A stretch of 64,000 bases of DNA. It comes from Polaribacter batillariae (GTDB lineage: Bacteria; Bacteroidota; Bacteroidia; Flavobacteriales; Flavobacteriaceae). A model generated the notes under the pieces. That model was not told the DNA's origin. It saw only the letters and a list, made by a program, of their open reading frames with translations, and did no database searches. The position numbers and the translations under genes are program-made. The stretch covers positions 1,736,001 to 1,800,000 of the forward strand of contig NZ_CP071795.1 in the NCBI RefSeq assembly GCF_017498485.1, written 5' to 3'. Below, piece by piece: positions 53,663-63,170 of the stretch (positions are counted from its first letter, which is position 1; each line of letters starts with the position of its first letter).

Positions 53663-56600
53663 ATGAAAAAAAATAAAATAAAAATTAGTCTCATCGTTTT
53701 TTTGACTATGTTATGTGCCATGAGTACTTCAGTCTTCGGGCAGGAACTCTGTACAAGTTGCGAATGTGAAGGAGAATCAAATACGAAGTTTTCAGTTGAT
53801 ATTGGAGAAGAAGGTGGCGAAATGGGTTTTTCCGAAGGAGAAATACTAGGAGCGGAAATAGAAGGAACTGTTGAAGGAAGTCTAGGAGTTGCAGTAGATA
53901 TAGAAACTGAAGCCTTGGCCGCAATAGGTGTTACAGATTTAGTGTCAGGTGTTACTGGAGCTGTAGGGGCATTGGGGTTTATAGCATTTGAGGCTTTCTC
54001 AATATTCGAAGGAGAGCGTATGTCACAAATTCATTATGACCATAATGTAGCAAAGATTATGCACGGAGGAGACTTTGAATTTCCTATGATACCTTCCATG
54101 CATATTTCAGTAGAAGACTTAAATGCAGACTCAAACCGTTTTTCCGGAATGTTTTATCTTGAAAAACATATGGGAAGTGAGAACGTGCTTACGTATCTTA
54201 AGGAAAATAAAGCAGACCGACATGTAAATGAAGTATATAATATTTCTAATTTCAATACGCATACCTCGTATGCTTTTTCAACGTTTAAAGATACCATTAC
54301 GGGACCAGAAGGGATAAAGGATAATGTAATTACATATAAGTATAATGTCCCTGATTTTACATTTTATACAGAAAACAACAGACTTTATTATAGATATACT
54401 GCTTCGTGGAAACATAAACAGAATTATACATGGAATAGATCCTATCGTACATATGATTCTGATAGTGACGATTATTATACAGTTTTTCATAACTATAAAA
54501 TGGATACGGGGCATAGTAAGCTTTTTGAAGGAGAGGTACAGGTTTGGGTCGCTAGGTTAGAGGAAGACGGCACGTATTATACAGTAGATGGTCCACTATT
54601 ACCTAGCACGTTACATGTAGAGGATGTCGGGGGTAGATTAGCAATAAGGATAAAAGACTTATCCCTAGGCAGGCCAGAAACTCCGTGGTATTTAATATTC
54701 AATATTGAAAAGCCATTTCATTTTATAGGAAGTACATTTGGACAGTATTACTTAGGAAGAGGTAGGACTTTCCCTGAAAATTATGATCCAGCCAGAAGTG
54801 ATAACCGATTTACTTTAACCAAAACGTGGGGGCCTGACTCGGACACCCCTGGTTTGGTAACCGTAAGTCATGATGCAGCTCTTAGTGAAGAAGATTCTGT
54901 TTTTTACCCGGATACAGATAGTAACGACCCGATTAATCCTAGACCTGGAGGAGTTAGTCCACATACGCATTTTGAGGGTAGTCTATTTTTTGTTAGATTA
55001 CTTGATTACCAAGCCAGGGATACAGAGGAAAGTATTGCTGAAAAAGAGGCACAGGGTCAGGAAGCAGATGTAAACGTATTCCCTGAGATTTATACTACAT
55101 CGCAAACGCAGTTTACCTCAGGTTCAGTAATTGCTCCTGAGCCTGGAAAATCGAACCTTCATTTTGATATTCCTTACACAATAGGTCCCAAAAAAGATAT
55201 CGATTTTATAGAGTTGGAGGTGTTAAATCATCCACATACCATAATTATTGATTTTAAGGGAGATGTAAATAGTGAAACAACAAATGTAATTGATGCATAT
55301 GTGAATAGTAAAACATCCACAAATAACACGTTGGTAGTTAAAGGAGTTAATGTGCACTATAGGGGGACTTCTTATGAAGAACAACATATTGTTAATAACA
55401 ATATAATTTCTTTTGGTGTAGCAGGTGAAGATGCTAGCTTTATGCTGTTAAATGTTCCTATAACCGGAGGTGATTTAGTAGATGTTAAAACATTTTATAC
55501 CAATAATTCTTTTTCCAGAAAATTGGTTAAGATGAATGCCGTGACTAACAATATAGTAAAGCGAGGCTATTACCATATTAAAGAATCCCATGGTATTTAT
55601 AGCCCTGCAAATCATTTCTTAAAAACAGATGAAGAGGGTGTAAAAGTTTTTAAGCAAAGTACAAGCTCTCAAGATTTAAAACCTGAATGGCTGGTAGAAT
55701 ATCAAGCCGATGGCCTTTATGCTGTTATGGATAAAAATAGTAAGAAAGCATTGGGTATTGTTAACGGTCAGATAGGTGTTTATAACTGGAATCCAGATAA
55801 TGAAGCATTGTATTGGCAAATAGAATTTGAGAATAAAGATATACGAGGTAATTATCCAATAAAACTTATAAATAGCAGCCAACAAGCCTATTTAGCAACA
55901 CCAGGACATAGTGTACAACAAGGAGAAACCGATCTTGTTTTCAATTTCAGTAAAGGTAATACGTTTTATTTGGAACGTGTATCAGCTGCAGAGCCTGTTT
56001 ATGTAGATAAAAAGGTATGGTTGGTCAATAGACATAACAACCGTGTTCTTGGAGGCAATAAAAGGAATGTAGCCAAATTAGAGGTAGCTGATAATGAGCC
56101 GATTACAAATCAAAAGCTCGATATAGTATACAGTGGTTGTTTAACCTATGCTATACAAGCTACAAGTACCAAAGAATTCTTGTACAATGATAGGGGTTTA
56201 CTGCAATGGCATGAGGACAAGGCTACTGTATTTTCATTGAATAAGTTAGACGCAGCAAGTGATTTCTTTACATTAATATCAAAAAACCAGCCCCTTTTTA
56301 ACGGGCAGTCTTCAGCTACTAATTTAAGTTTAGACACCAATGAATCGCCTGATTTGACAGACTATAGATACCATTTCAAATTATCGGATAAAGGCAGTAA
56401 GATAGATTTATTGGCACATTATAAACTAGATGATGGCTCAACGGACAGTTCGGGAAATGCCTATAATGGCATGCCTCTTTTCGGATATTTTAATCCAGAC
56501 TATGTTAACGATCCAGAAAGAGGTATGGTTGCCCATTATAGTACAGAGGATCATCAAGTTGAAGTCCCATATAACTTTGATCCCAACACCTATGAAGGTG

Positions 56601-58471
56601 ATTTAACAGCTGAAATTTGGATGAAAACCAACATCCCGCAATATGGAAAAGTACTATTTAATTTTTCGACATTTAGATTGGAACTTGTACATACACAAGG
56701 GGTAGAATTAGCTGTAAAAAAGAGAAATAATATAGGAGGGATTTATGATGAAAGAACAACAGTATCTAACACAGGGGTAATTGACAACAATTGGCATCAT
56801 TTTGCCGTAGTTATTGATACCCAAAATAGAGGTTTAGTCGATATAAAAGTATATCTTGACGGAAAAGAAATTATAAATACAGTTAAAACAGAGATCGTAG
56901 AGCTTCAATCAGTTGCCAATAACGATACCAATATGTTTATTGGACATTCCAACTATGGCAATGTAGATAGAACATTTAGAGGCTATCTTGATGATATGAA
57001 AATTTGGAGCAAAGCACTAAGCCCACGAGAAATTGAAACCAATTATGTTGGTTCGGATTTATTGGTGCATTACGAGTTTAACGACAATGCAGAAGACGCA
57101 TCAGGTTATAAACGTCACGGAATCAATAACGGGGTTATCTACGTAAATGATGGGGAGCGCGGTAAAGTAGCAAAATTTGATGGTGTTGACGATTATATAG
57201 ATACGAACTTTGATTTCCATCCAGATGATTATGAAGGCGAGTTAACTGCTTCTGTTTGGATGAGAACCGATGATTGGGGTGATGCCTATGCCCGTCTTTT
57301 AGATGCAGATTCTTGGTCCATGACCAGAGCTTTTAGAGATAACGGGGTCCGTTTTTATACTTATCATAATAATACGGATGGACTCTATTATTGGTTAAAA
57401 TACAATCCTAACCCTCTTGATTTGAACTTAGTAAACTTAGCAAATAACGATTGGCATCATATTACCATAGTTATGCAACCTAATGGCAATGGAGCTACTT
57501 TAAAAGAAATCTATATTGATGGTTCTTTTGTAGGTGCAAATAATGTTAGCCTTCCATTTAGAAAAAGAGAGGTAAAATCATTAATTGGTAAGTGGTCCCA
57601 AGATTATAGTAAAAACTATAAAGGTTATATCGATGATGTAAAGATTTGGAAGAAAGCACTAAGTAGATCGGAAGTGTATAACGAGTATCAAGACACACGC
57701 TTAAATCTTGGGGAGAATTTAGCCTTGAACAAACCAGCTACGCAATCCTCTACTTATACTTCTGCTGAGGCTTCCAGAGCTGTTGATGGAAACATTGATG
57801 TAAAATATACCAACAACTCGGTAACCCATACAAATTTAGATGCTCAAGCTTGGTGGGAAGTAGATTTAGGCCAACTGGCAGACATTAGTCACATAAAAAT
57901 TTTTAATCGTTTAGATTGTTGCTCTGACCGATTAACCAATTATCACATTTTTGTTTCTGATGTCCCTTTTACCAGTAATACCCTGTCGGATACTCAAAAC
58001 CAAGTTGGCGTGAGTGATTATCATAAAACTGGACAAGCCAGTTTCCCGACTAGAAATGATGTTAACCGCACTGGGCGTTATGTGCGTGTTCAATTAGAAG
58101 GAACTAATTATTTAACTTTAGCAGAAGTACAGGTATTTGGAAAATTTGTTTCTAGCTTAGCCAAATTTGCCTTAGAGATAGATAAGGGAGTGGTAAATAA
58201 TGTTGAAGAAATACCTCTAAAGGATTTGATAATTTATCCGAATGCCTCTGATGGACATTTCAATATTGATTTTGGCATTTCCAAAGTAACCGATGTTACC
58301 TATAATATTTATAATCTTTCTGGTCAACTTTTATTATCAGAAAGAAAAGTCTTTAACAGGGTAGGTAATCACAGATGGGAAATTAATGCAAGTCAGTTAT
58401 CGGACGGGATTTATATTTTAGAAACGACTTCTGATCTATGGAAGGAAAGAAGACGAATAATAATAAAATAA
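53663..58471 (+). CDS. Multi-lectin T9SS type A surface protein (1602 aa)
   Basis: Signal peptide (LIVFLTMLCAMSTSVFG) followed by a CTSCEC motif. A Glu/Gly-rich stretch and a hydrophobic Gly/Ala-rich segment come next at about 82-117 (GVTDLVSGVTGAVGALGFIA). Residues 120-630 are an unrecognised beta-rich region. About 636-890 looks like one or two ricin-type beta-trefoils (WLVEYQADGLYAVMD, YWQIEFENKDIRG). Two LamG/concanavalin-type domains lie at about 916-1130 and 1132-1345 (LLAHYKLDDGSTDSSGN, LLVHYEFNDNAEDASGY; both end in DDxKIWxKALS). An F5/8-type C fucolectin domain is at about 1350-1496 (NLALNKPATQSSTYTS), and a type A T9SS sorting domain at about 1517-1602 (LIIYPNASDGHFNID ... SDGIYILET). 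It is a predicted glycan-binding surface protein, probably co-transcribed with the protease. No enzymatic domain recognised. Confidence 0.87.
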   Translation: MKKNKIKISLIVFLTMLCAMSTSVFGQELCTSCECEGESNTKFSVDIGEEGGEMGFSEGEILGAEIEGTVEGSLGVAVDIETEALAAIGVTDLVSGVTGAVGALGFIAFEAFSIFEGERMSQIHYDHNVAKIMHGGDFEFPMIPSMHISVEDLNADSNRFSGMFYLEKHMGSENVLTYLKENKADRHVNEVYNISNFNTHTSYAFSTFKDTITGPEGIKDNVITYKYNVPDFTFYTENNRLYYRYTASWKHKQNYTWNRSYRTYDSDSDDYYTVFHNYKMDTGHSKLFEGEVQVWVARLEEDGTYYTVDGPLLPSTLHVEDVGGRLAIRIKDLSLGRPETPWYLIFNIEKPFHFIGSTFGQYYLGRGRTFPENYDPARSDNRFTLTKTWGPDSDTPGLVTVSHDAALSEEDSVFYPDTDSNDPINPRPGGVSPHTHFEGSLFFVRLLDYQARDTEESIAEKEAQGQEADVNVFPEIYTTSQTQFTSGSVIAPEPGKSNLHFDIPYTIGPKKDIDFIELEVLNHPHTIIIDFKGDVNSETTNVIDAYVNSKTSTNNTLVVKGVNVHYRGTSYEEQHIVNNNIISFGVAGEDASFMLLNVPITGGDLVDVKTFYTNNSFSRKLVKMNAVTNNIVKRGYYHIKESHGIYSPANHFLKTDEEGVKVFKQSTSSQDLKPEWLVEYQADGLYAVMDKNSKKALGIVNGQIGVYNWNPDNEALYWQIEFENKDIRGNYPIKLINSSQQAYLATPGHSVQQGETDLVFNFSKGNTFYLERVSAAEPVYVDKKVWLVNRHNNRVLGGNKRNVAKLEVADNEPITNQKLDIVYSGCLTYAIQATSTKEFLYNDRGLLQWHEDKATVFSLNKLDAASDFFTLISKNQPLFNGQSSATNLSLDTNESPDLTDYRYHFKLSDKGSKIDLLAHYKLDDGSTDSSGNAYNGMPLFGYFNPDYVNDPERGMVAHYSTEDHQVEVPYNFDPNTYEGDLTAEIWMKTNIPQYGKVLFNFSTFRLELVHTQGVELAVKKRNNIGGIYDERTTVSNTGVIDNNWHHFAVVIDTQNRGLVDIKVYLDGKEIINTVKTEIVELQSVANNDTNMFIGHSNYGNVDRTFRGYLDDMKIWSKALSPREIETNYVGSDLLVHYEFNDNAEDASGYKRHGINNGVIYVNDGERGKVAKFDGVDDYIDTNFDFHPDDYEGELTASVWMRTDDWGDAYARLLDADSWSMTRAFRDNGVRFYTYHNNTDGLYYWLKYNPNPLDLNLVNLANNDWHHITIVMQPNGNGATLKEIYIDGSFVGANNVSLPFRKREVKSLIGKWSQDYSKNYKGYIDDVKIWKKALSRSEVYNEYQDTRLNLGENLALNKPATQSSTYTSAEASRAVDGNIDVKYTNNSVTHTNLDAQAWWEVDLGQLADISHIKIFNRLDCCSDRLTNYHIFVSDVPFTSNTLSDTQNQVGVSDYHKTGQASFPTRNDVNRTGRYVRVQLEGTNYLTLAEVQVFGKFVSSLAKFALEIDKGVVNNVEEIPLKDLIIYPNASDGHFNIDFGISKVTDVTYNIYNLSGQLLLSERKVFNRVGNHRWEINASQLSDGIYILETTSDLWKERRRIIIK

Positions 58472-58492
58472 AGTTTCAATCCTTAATATTAA

Positions 58493-58532
58493 AAATACCC
58501 CTAAACTAAAGTTTTTTAGTTTAGGGGTATTT
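58493..58532 (+). terminator. Strong terminator of the protease-adhesin pair
   Basis: A perfect 18-bp stem, left arm 58493-58510 (aaatacccctaaactaaa) and right arm 58515-58532, with a 4-nt loop. It lies 22 bp after the adhesin stop. The adjacent truncated transposase frame runs into it and takes its last codons and stop from this hairpin. Confidence 0.9.
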
Positions 58533-59474
58533 GGCTATTAAACCATAAAAACAAGTAGTTATACCAAGCCCATATTTGTTCTGCAGGGTTTACTTCTGGA
58601 GAGTATGGAGGTTGAAATATTAAGACGATATTATCAGGAATTTTAATTTTCTTAGCCTTATGAAAAGCCGCATTGTCCACTACCATGACTTTAAGTTCGG
58701 TTGGATTTTCTTTGGATAATTCATTCAAAAACAACTCAAAAATATCGGCATTACAGTTTGGGTATTCCAGTAAAAACTTATCCCCGGTAATTGGAGAAAA
58801 TGCACCAAAGAGATAGGTCGATTTAAACACCTGTTGAAAAGGGCAAATTGGCTTAACGCCTTTCACTGTTAAAGCGCGCCCATTTTTGGTAAACATCCCA
58901 AAACGACTCTCATCTTGAAAATAAAGATTGATGCTTTTGTAAGAATCTCGTTTTTCTTTTACGGCTTGTTGGCAGATACGACCAAAGTTTTTTTAAAAGC
59001 ATCCACAGCTTTAGCATCCTTTTTGATGTGTGATTTACGAGCTACTTTTATCTTGGTACCAAATTGATTACGACAGAATACCATAAGACTATTATATTTC
59101 ACTGTTTTTCCAAATTCTTCTTCTACCCAAATCAACAATTCTTTATAACCGCGAATACCTGATTTGGGATCACTTAGCTTAGCATAAATTTTCTCTCGTT
59201 CTTGCTTGGTAAACATAAAGGGAGCAGAGGCTGTGGTCTTATGAGCAAGTAATCCTTTTAAACCACCATTAAGATACATCGTTCGCCATCTTTGAATACT
59301 GTTATGATTTACCCCAACTAATTTAGCTAAAGCGTTTTTAGATAGTGGCTCTTTATGTTCTTTAATGACTTGTAGCATTCTAAGTCGTGGAATAAATAAA
59401 GCTTTACTCTTTTTTTGTAATGATTTTAATTCTTTAATACTCTCTTTTACTATAATTTGTTTTGGTAATGCCAT
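58516..59474 (-). pseudogene. IS630-family transposase, two frames joined by a -1 shift, C-terminus lost
   Basis: Frame 1 (59474 to 58959, 171 aa) starts MALPKQIIVKESIKELK and carries a helix-turn-helix (LSKNALAKLVGVNHNSIQRW). Frame 2 runs through FQDESRFGMFTKNGR, VMVVDNAAFHK and YSPEVNPAEQIW, giving the D, D and E of the DDE catalytic triad. The frames join by a -1 shift at a run of seven A after TTTT (58988-58998 on the minus strand), which could be programmed or transcriptional slippage as in several IS families, or a mutation. After AEQIWAWY the frame leaves IS630 sequence at about 58559 and ends in the adhesin terminator, so about 50 C-terminal residues are missing compared with the left copy. 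Confidence 0.8.
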
Positions 59475-59560
59475 CTTTTTATAATGAATTAATTAATAGT
59501 CTAATTTACGAAAAATAATAATTAAAACCAAATATTAGTCTAAAAAAATATTTATTTTGG
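58559..59560 (-). mobile_element. Right IS630-family remnant (5' part of element)
   Basis: It contains the transposase 5' and middle regions. Its outer end at 59547-59560 (atatttattttgg) is an inverted match, 12 of 14, to the other terminal end at 49713 (ccaaaatgaatat). The opposite terminus is absent, cut at 58559. It stops 14 bp short of the VCBS/UnbV gene. Confidence 0.75.
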
Positions 59561-59573
59561 GATAAAACTATAT

Positions 59574-62500
59574 TTATTGTATTTTAATAATTGAAAGTCT
59601 TCCGTTGTTTCTTGCTATTATAATAGATTTAGAGTTATTGATAGAAATAAATTCGGCATTTTTAATGTCTCCATCTGCCCATAAATTCGAAAGGTTATTA
59701 GGAATAGATTTAAATTTATTACTATTATTTCCTTGAAGTAAAAAACCATAACTAGCGTCGTTTCTTGGTGTTTCAACTTCAGAACCATACATATTGCCTA
59801 AGAGTAAAATATCTTTGTTCTTATCTTTATTAAAATCATCAATTAATATTTTGTTTACAGACGATAATTGTGCTCTGTTTTCAAAAGCTTGAAAATTAAA
59901 AGTATCTCCTTTATTTTCTAACAAAGCAGAGGCAAAAAATGTAGCCGTATATTTTAAACTTTCTTTAAGTTTTTCTCCATAAATATCATTTATAGTTGCA
60001 GACCCGTAGCTTTCGTAAGTTTTAAATTTTTTCTTTATAAAAGGCATCTGTCCAGATGAACATTGCCTGCCTCTTAATGGATACACTTGGTCTTCTTGGC
60101 TGTAACCTAAAACAATATCATCGGTATTATTATCGTCAAAATCATTTATATACATAAAAAAAGGTTTTTCAAAACTTGCTTTATATTTATAATTTAAGCC
60201 TAAATTTCCTGCAATTATATCTAAATCGCCATCATTATCAATATCATTTACCTCGATAGAACTCCACCAACCAGTATGTTTTGATAATCCATATTGTTCA
60301 GAGTTGTTTTTAAAAACACCATTTTTGTTTATAAACAGTTCAATGTTACCCCATTCATTGGCAATCAAGAGGTCTTTTAGACCGTCTTTATTTATATCTG
60401 CCCACGTAGATGCAGTTACCATATTATGTTCTATCATTTCTGGTATTTTATGATTTGTAACATCTTTAAAACGTATTTTTCCGTTTGAAGAAATGTTTTC
60501 TAACAAATGACTTTTAACAAGCTGGCCATAAAACCCTGGTTTTACTCTGGCACCTACGAAAAGGTCTATATCTCCATCATTGTCGAAATCGGAAGCAGAA
60601 ACGCTTAATCCACTTGACAAAATTTTTGGAATCGCGTTCGAATTTTTAATAAAATTACCTTTGCCTGTATTTTCATAAAAACGATCGATGTAGTAGTTAC
60701 TATTTGGTTTTTCTTCTGTGCCTCCACTTATTACATATAAATCGTTGTCTCCATCATTATCCGCATCAAAAAAAATGGCACCAACATCTTCGTGAGATTT
60801 ATCTTTAAAAAATGCACTGCTATTTTTTGAAAATTTTCCGGACGTATCTTGTATATATAAATTACTCGTATATCCTTTTGCTCCGCCAACAAAGAAATCT
60901 TCTAAACCATCTCCATTAACATCTGCTACAGCTAATGCAGGGCCTAACTGAGACATTCTATGTGGTAATAGAGTTTCTTTTTTAAAGTCGTTAAAATTAT
61001 TTTCTTTATGAATAAAATTTACTCCACACTCTCGAGTTATATCTACAAATAAGTCTTTAGACTGTATTTTTTTAAAGTTTTCTTTCGTATTATTTTCTTG
61101 GTAAGAAACTGTGATTATTTGATTTGGTTTGATCTTTTTTACAATTTGAACTTTATTATTCGGCCAAATTACTTTTAAGCTATCTACTATATCATCTTTA
61201 TTTAATCCAAAATGAATAGCGTCTGCCATAGCCGATTGAAAACCTCTTGTGAAATGATTTTCTATAGTTTGTTGATTAGATTTTGAATATAATTCAATAC
61301 GTGCGCCTAAAGCATTCATGTTTTTTTTAGTCCCTTTTAATTTTACCTTTAAATAATTGTTCGAGGTTGCATTATTTTTATAGATAAAAGAGATACCTGA
61401 AGAATTGTTCACTACGATATCAATGGCACCATCGTTGTTAAAATCTGCGTAAGCAGCTCCATTAGAGTTTGTAAGGTTTTGCTTTATGTCTATTTTTTTA
61501 AATGTTAAATCTCCATTATTTATATAAAAGTAATTTTTCTTTTTACGAGATGGCATTTTGGATAAAATATCGGCAATATAACTTTTTGGTTCAATACTTT
61601 TATTTTTAATAACTTCAGCTTGTTTTGCTTTTCGATAGTTCACAAAATCGTTATTTCTAAAATCACCTTTTATTCCATTTGAAACGAATAAATCTTTATT
61701 ACCGTCGTTATTCATATCAAAAAAGAGAGGTGCCCAGCTCCAATCTGTACTTGAAACTCCAGCAATTTGTCCTATTTCAGAAAACAAAGGGGTATTTGTT
61801 TCTTTACTAATTCCGTTATTTAGTTGCAGGGTATTGTACATATATTGATGGTGTAAACCGAGATTCGTGTTTTTATAAAATTTTTCGGGCGCCATTCCAC
61901 TCATACTCGTTTTTTGAGAAAAATTATCTTCTGCCATCATATCAACTGCCATAATATCTAAAAGACCATCATTATTTATATCTGCGATATCATTACCCAT
62001 AGAAAAATTAGAAATGTGTTTAAATGCTTCAAGAGAAGCTTCTCTAAACGTACCATTTTGGTTGTTGATATATAAAAAATCTTTTTCAGAAAAATCATTA
62101 CCTATATATATATCTGGCCAACCATCGTTATTTAAATCTGCAATTCCTACACCTAATCCATAACCAATCATGTTATTAATTATTTGTGCTTCTTCTGTAG
62201 CATCAATAAATTTTCCGTTATTATTTTTATAAAGTCGATTTCCTCTATGTTCAGATTTTTGAGTAATAAGTCTTTTTAAATTATTCTCATCGTAGGTATC
62301 AATACCATGATTTAGTAAAAACATATCTAAATCGCCGTCTTTATCATAATCAAAAAAAGTAGCTTGTGTTGTGAAATTGGGGATATCTAAACCGTATTTT
62401 TGTGCTTGGTTTTCAAATTTAGGATTGCCATTACTGTCAACTCCTAAATTTACTAATAATTCATTTCTTCTTTTATTAGGATCTTTTAATTTTCCAGACT

Positions 62501-62930
62501 TACAATAGTAAATATCCATTAAACCATCGTTATTGATATCTACTAAAGTAACGCCGGTTCCAAATCCATAACCACCACCAGCATTAGCGATTGTTGTAAC
62601 ATCATTAAACTGGAAATTACCAACATTTAGATATAATTTATTTGTAGTTGTGCTATTTACAAAATAAATATCTATTAAATTATCATTATTAAAATCTGCT
62701 ACAGCTACACCACCTCCATTATAATAGTATTCGTAAAATAATCCGTTATTATTTAAATTTTCTTTAAGTTCATTTAAAAAGAAAATACCTGTTTTATCGG
62801 GAGGAAGAACAGTAAAAAGGTCTTCTGATTTTTTATTTATAGGTAAAATTTGTTTTATTTTAGAAGTATTATCTTTTTTACAAGCATAAGCCAACATAAC
62901 AACTAATAAATAAAATGTTATTTTTTTCAT
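59574..62930 (-). CDS. VCBS/FG-GAP repeat lipoprotein with ASPIC/UnbV domain
   Basis: 1118 aa with a lipoprotein signal (LLVVMLAYAC, Cys17). FG-GAP/VCBS repeats with calcium-binding DxNxDGxxD loops (ADFNNDNLIDIYF, VDINNDGLMDIYY, DYDKDGDLDMFLL) fill about 70-530. An ASPIC/UnbV domain follows at about 540-607 (LGARIELYSKSNQQTIENH), then a second set of FG-GAP repeats to the end. This propeller family occurs in Bacteroidota next to SusC/SusD pairs and is thought to bind substrate or protein partners at the surface; no enzyme activity is assigned. It lies 240 bp downstream of the SusD gene on the same strand, with its own candidate promoter. Confidence 0.9.
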   Translation of the reverse strand: MKKITFYLLVVMLAYACKKDNTSKIKQILPINKKSEDLFTVLPPDKTGIFFLNELKENLNNNGLFYEYYYNGGGVAVADFNNDNLIDIYFVNSTTTNKLYLNVGNFQFNDVTTIANAGGGYGFGTGVTLVDINNDGLMDIYYCKSGKLKDPNKRRNELLVNLGVDSNGNPKFENQAQKYGLDIPNFTTQATFFDYDKDGDLDMFLLNHGIDTYDENNLKRLITQKSEHRGNRLYKNNNGKFIDATEEAQIINNMIGYGLGVGIADLNNDGWPDIYIGNDFSEKDFLYINNQNGTFREASLEAFKHISNFSMGNDIADINNDGLLDIMAVDMMAEDNFSQKTSMSGMAPEKFYKNTNLGLHHQYMYNTLQLNNGISKETNTPLFSEIGQIAGVSSTDWSWAPLFFDMNNDGNKDLFVSNGIKGDFRNNDFVNYRKAKQAEVIKNKSIEPKSYIADILSKMPSRKKKNYFYINNGDLTFKKIDIKQNLTNSNGAAYADFNNDGAIDIVVNNSSGISFIYKNNATSNNYLKVKLKGTKKNMNALGARIELYSKSNQQTIENHFTRGFQSAMADAIHFGLNKDDIVDSLKVIWPNNKVQIVKKIKPNQIITVSYQENNTKENFKKIQSKDLFVDITRECGVNFIHKENNFNDFKKETLLPHRMSQLGPALAVADVNGDGLEDFFVGGAKGYTSNLYIQDTSGKFSKNSSAFFKDKSHEDVGAIFFDADNDGDNDLYVISGGTEEKPNSNYYIDRFYENTGKGNFIKNSNAIPKILSSGLSVSASDFDNDGDIDLFVGARVKPGFYGQLVKSHLLENISSNGKIRFKDVTNHKIPEMIEHNMVTASTWADINKDGLKDLLIANEWGNIELFINKNGVFKNNSEQYGLSKHTGWWSSIEVNDIDNDGDLDIIAGNLGLNYKYKASFEKPFFMYINDFDDNNTDDIVLGYSQEDQVYPLRGRQCSSGQMPFIKKKFKTYESYGSATINDIYGEKLKESLKYTATFFASALLENKGDTFNFQAFENRAQLSSVNKILIDDFNKDKNKDILLLGNMYGSEVETPRNDASYGFLLQGNNSNKFKSIPNNLSNLWADGDIKNAEFISINNSKSIIIARNNGRLSIIKIQ

Positions 62931-63003
62931 GTATTTATAATTTTAATTGAATAAAAGTGTTATTTAAAAGCACTAATTTTCGATTTTTAAGTATCGGATA
63001 AGT

Positions 63004-63011
63004 CAAATATA
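63004..63011 (-). promoter_or_regulatory. Candidate -7 box for the VCBS/UnbV gene
   Basis: On the minus strand TATATTTG fits TAnnTTTG exactly, 73 bp before the start codon at 62930. I see no clear -33 TTG. It suggests the gene can be transcribed separately from the SusD gene. Confidence 0.4.
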
Positions 63012-63170
63012 TTATTTAGCTATTGAATTCTTCTTAAAAATACTATTAAACTACTAAAAAACAGCCAAATTTGTACTCGTTTTTATTCGTATTATTTTAA
63101 ATTTTAAAAAAATAGAACCAATTCTTTAAATTAAAAATTGGTTCTATTAAAAATAAATTAATTTAAAATA

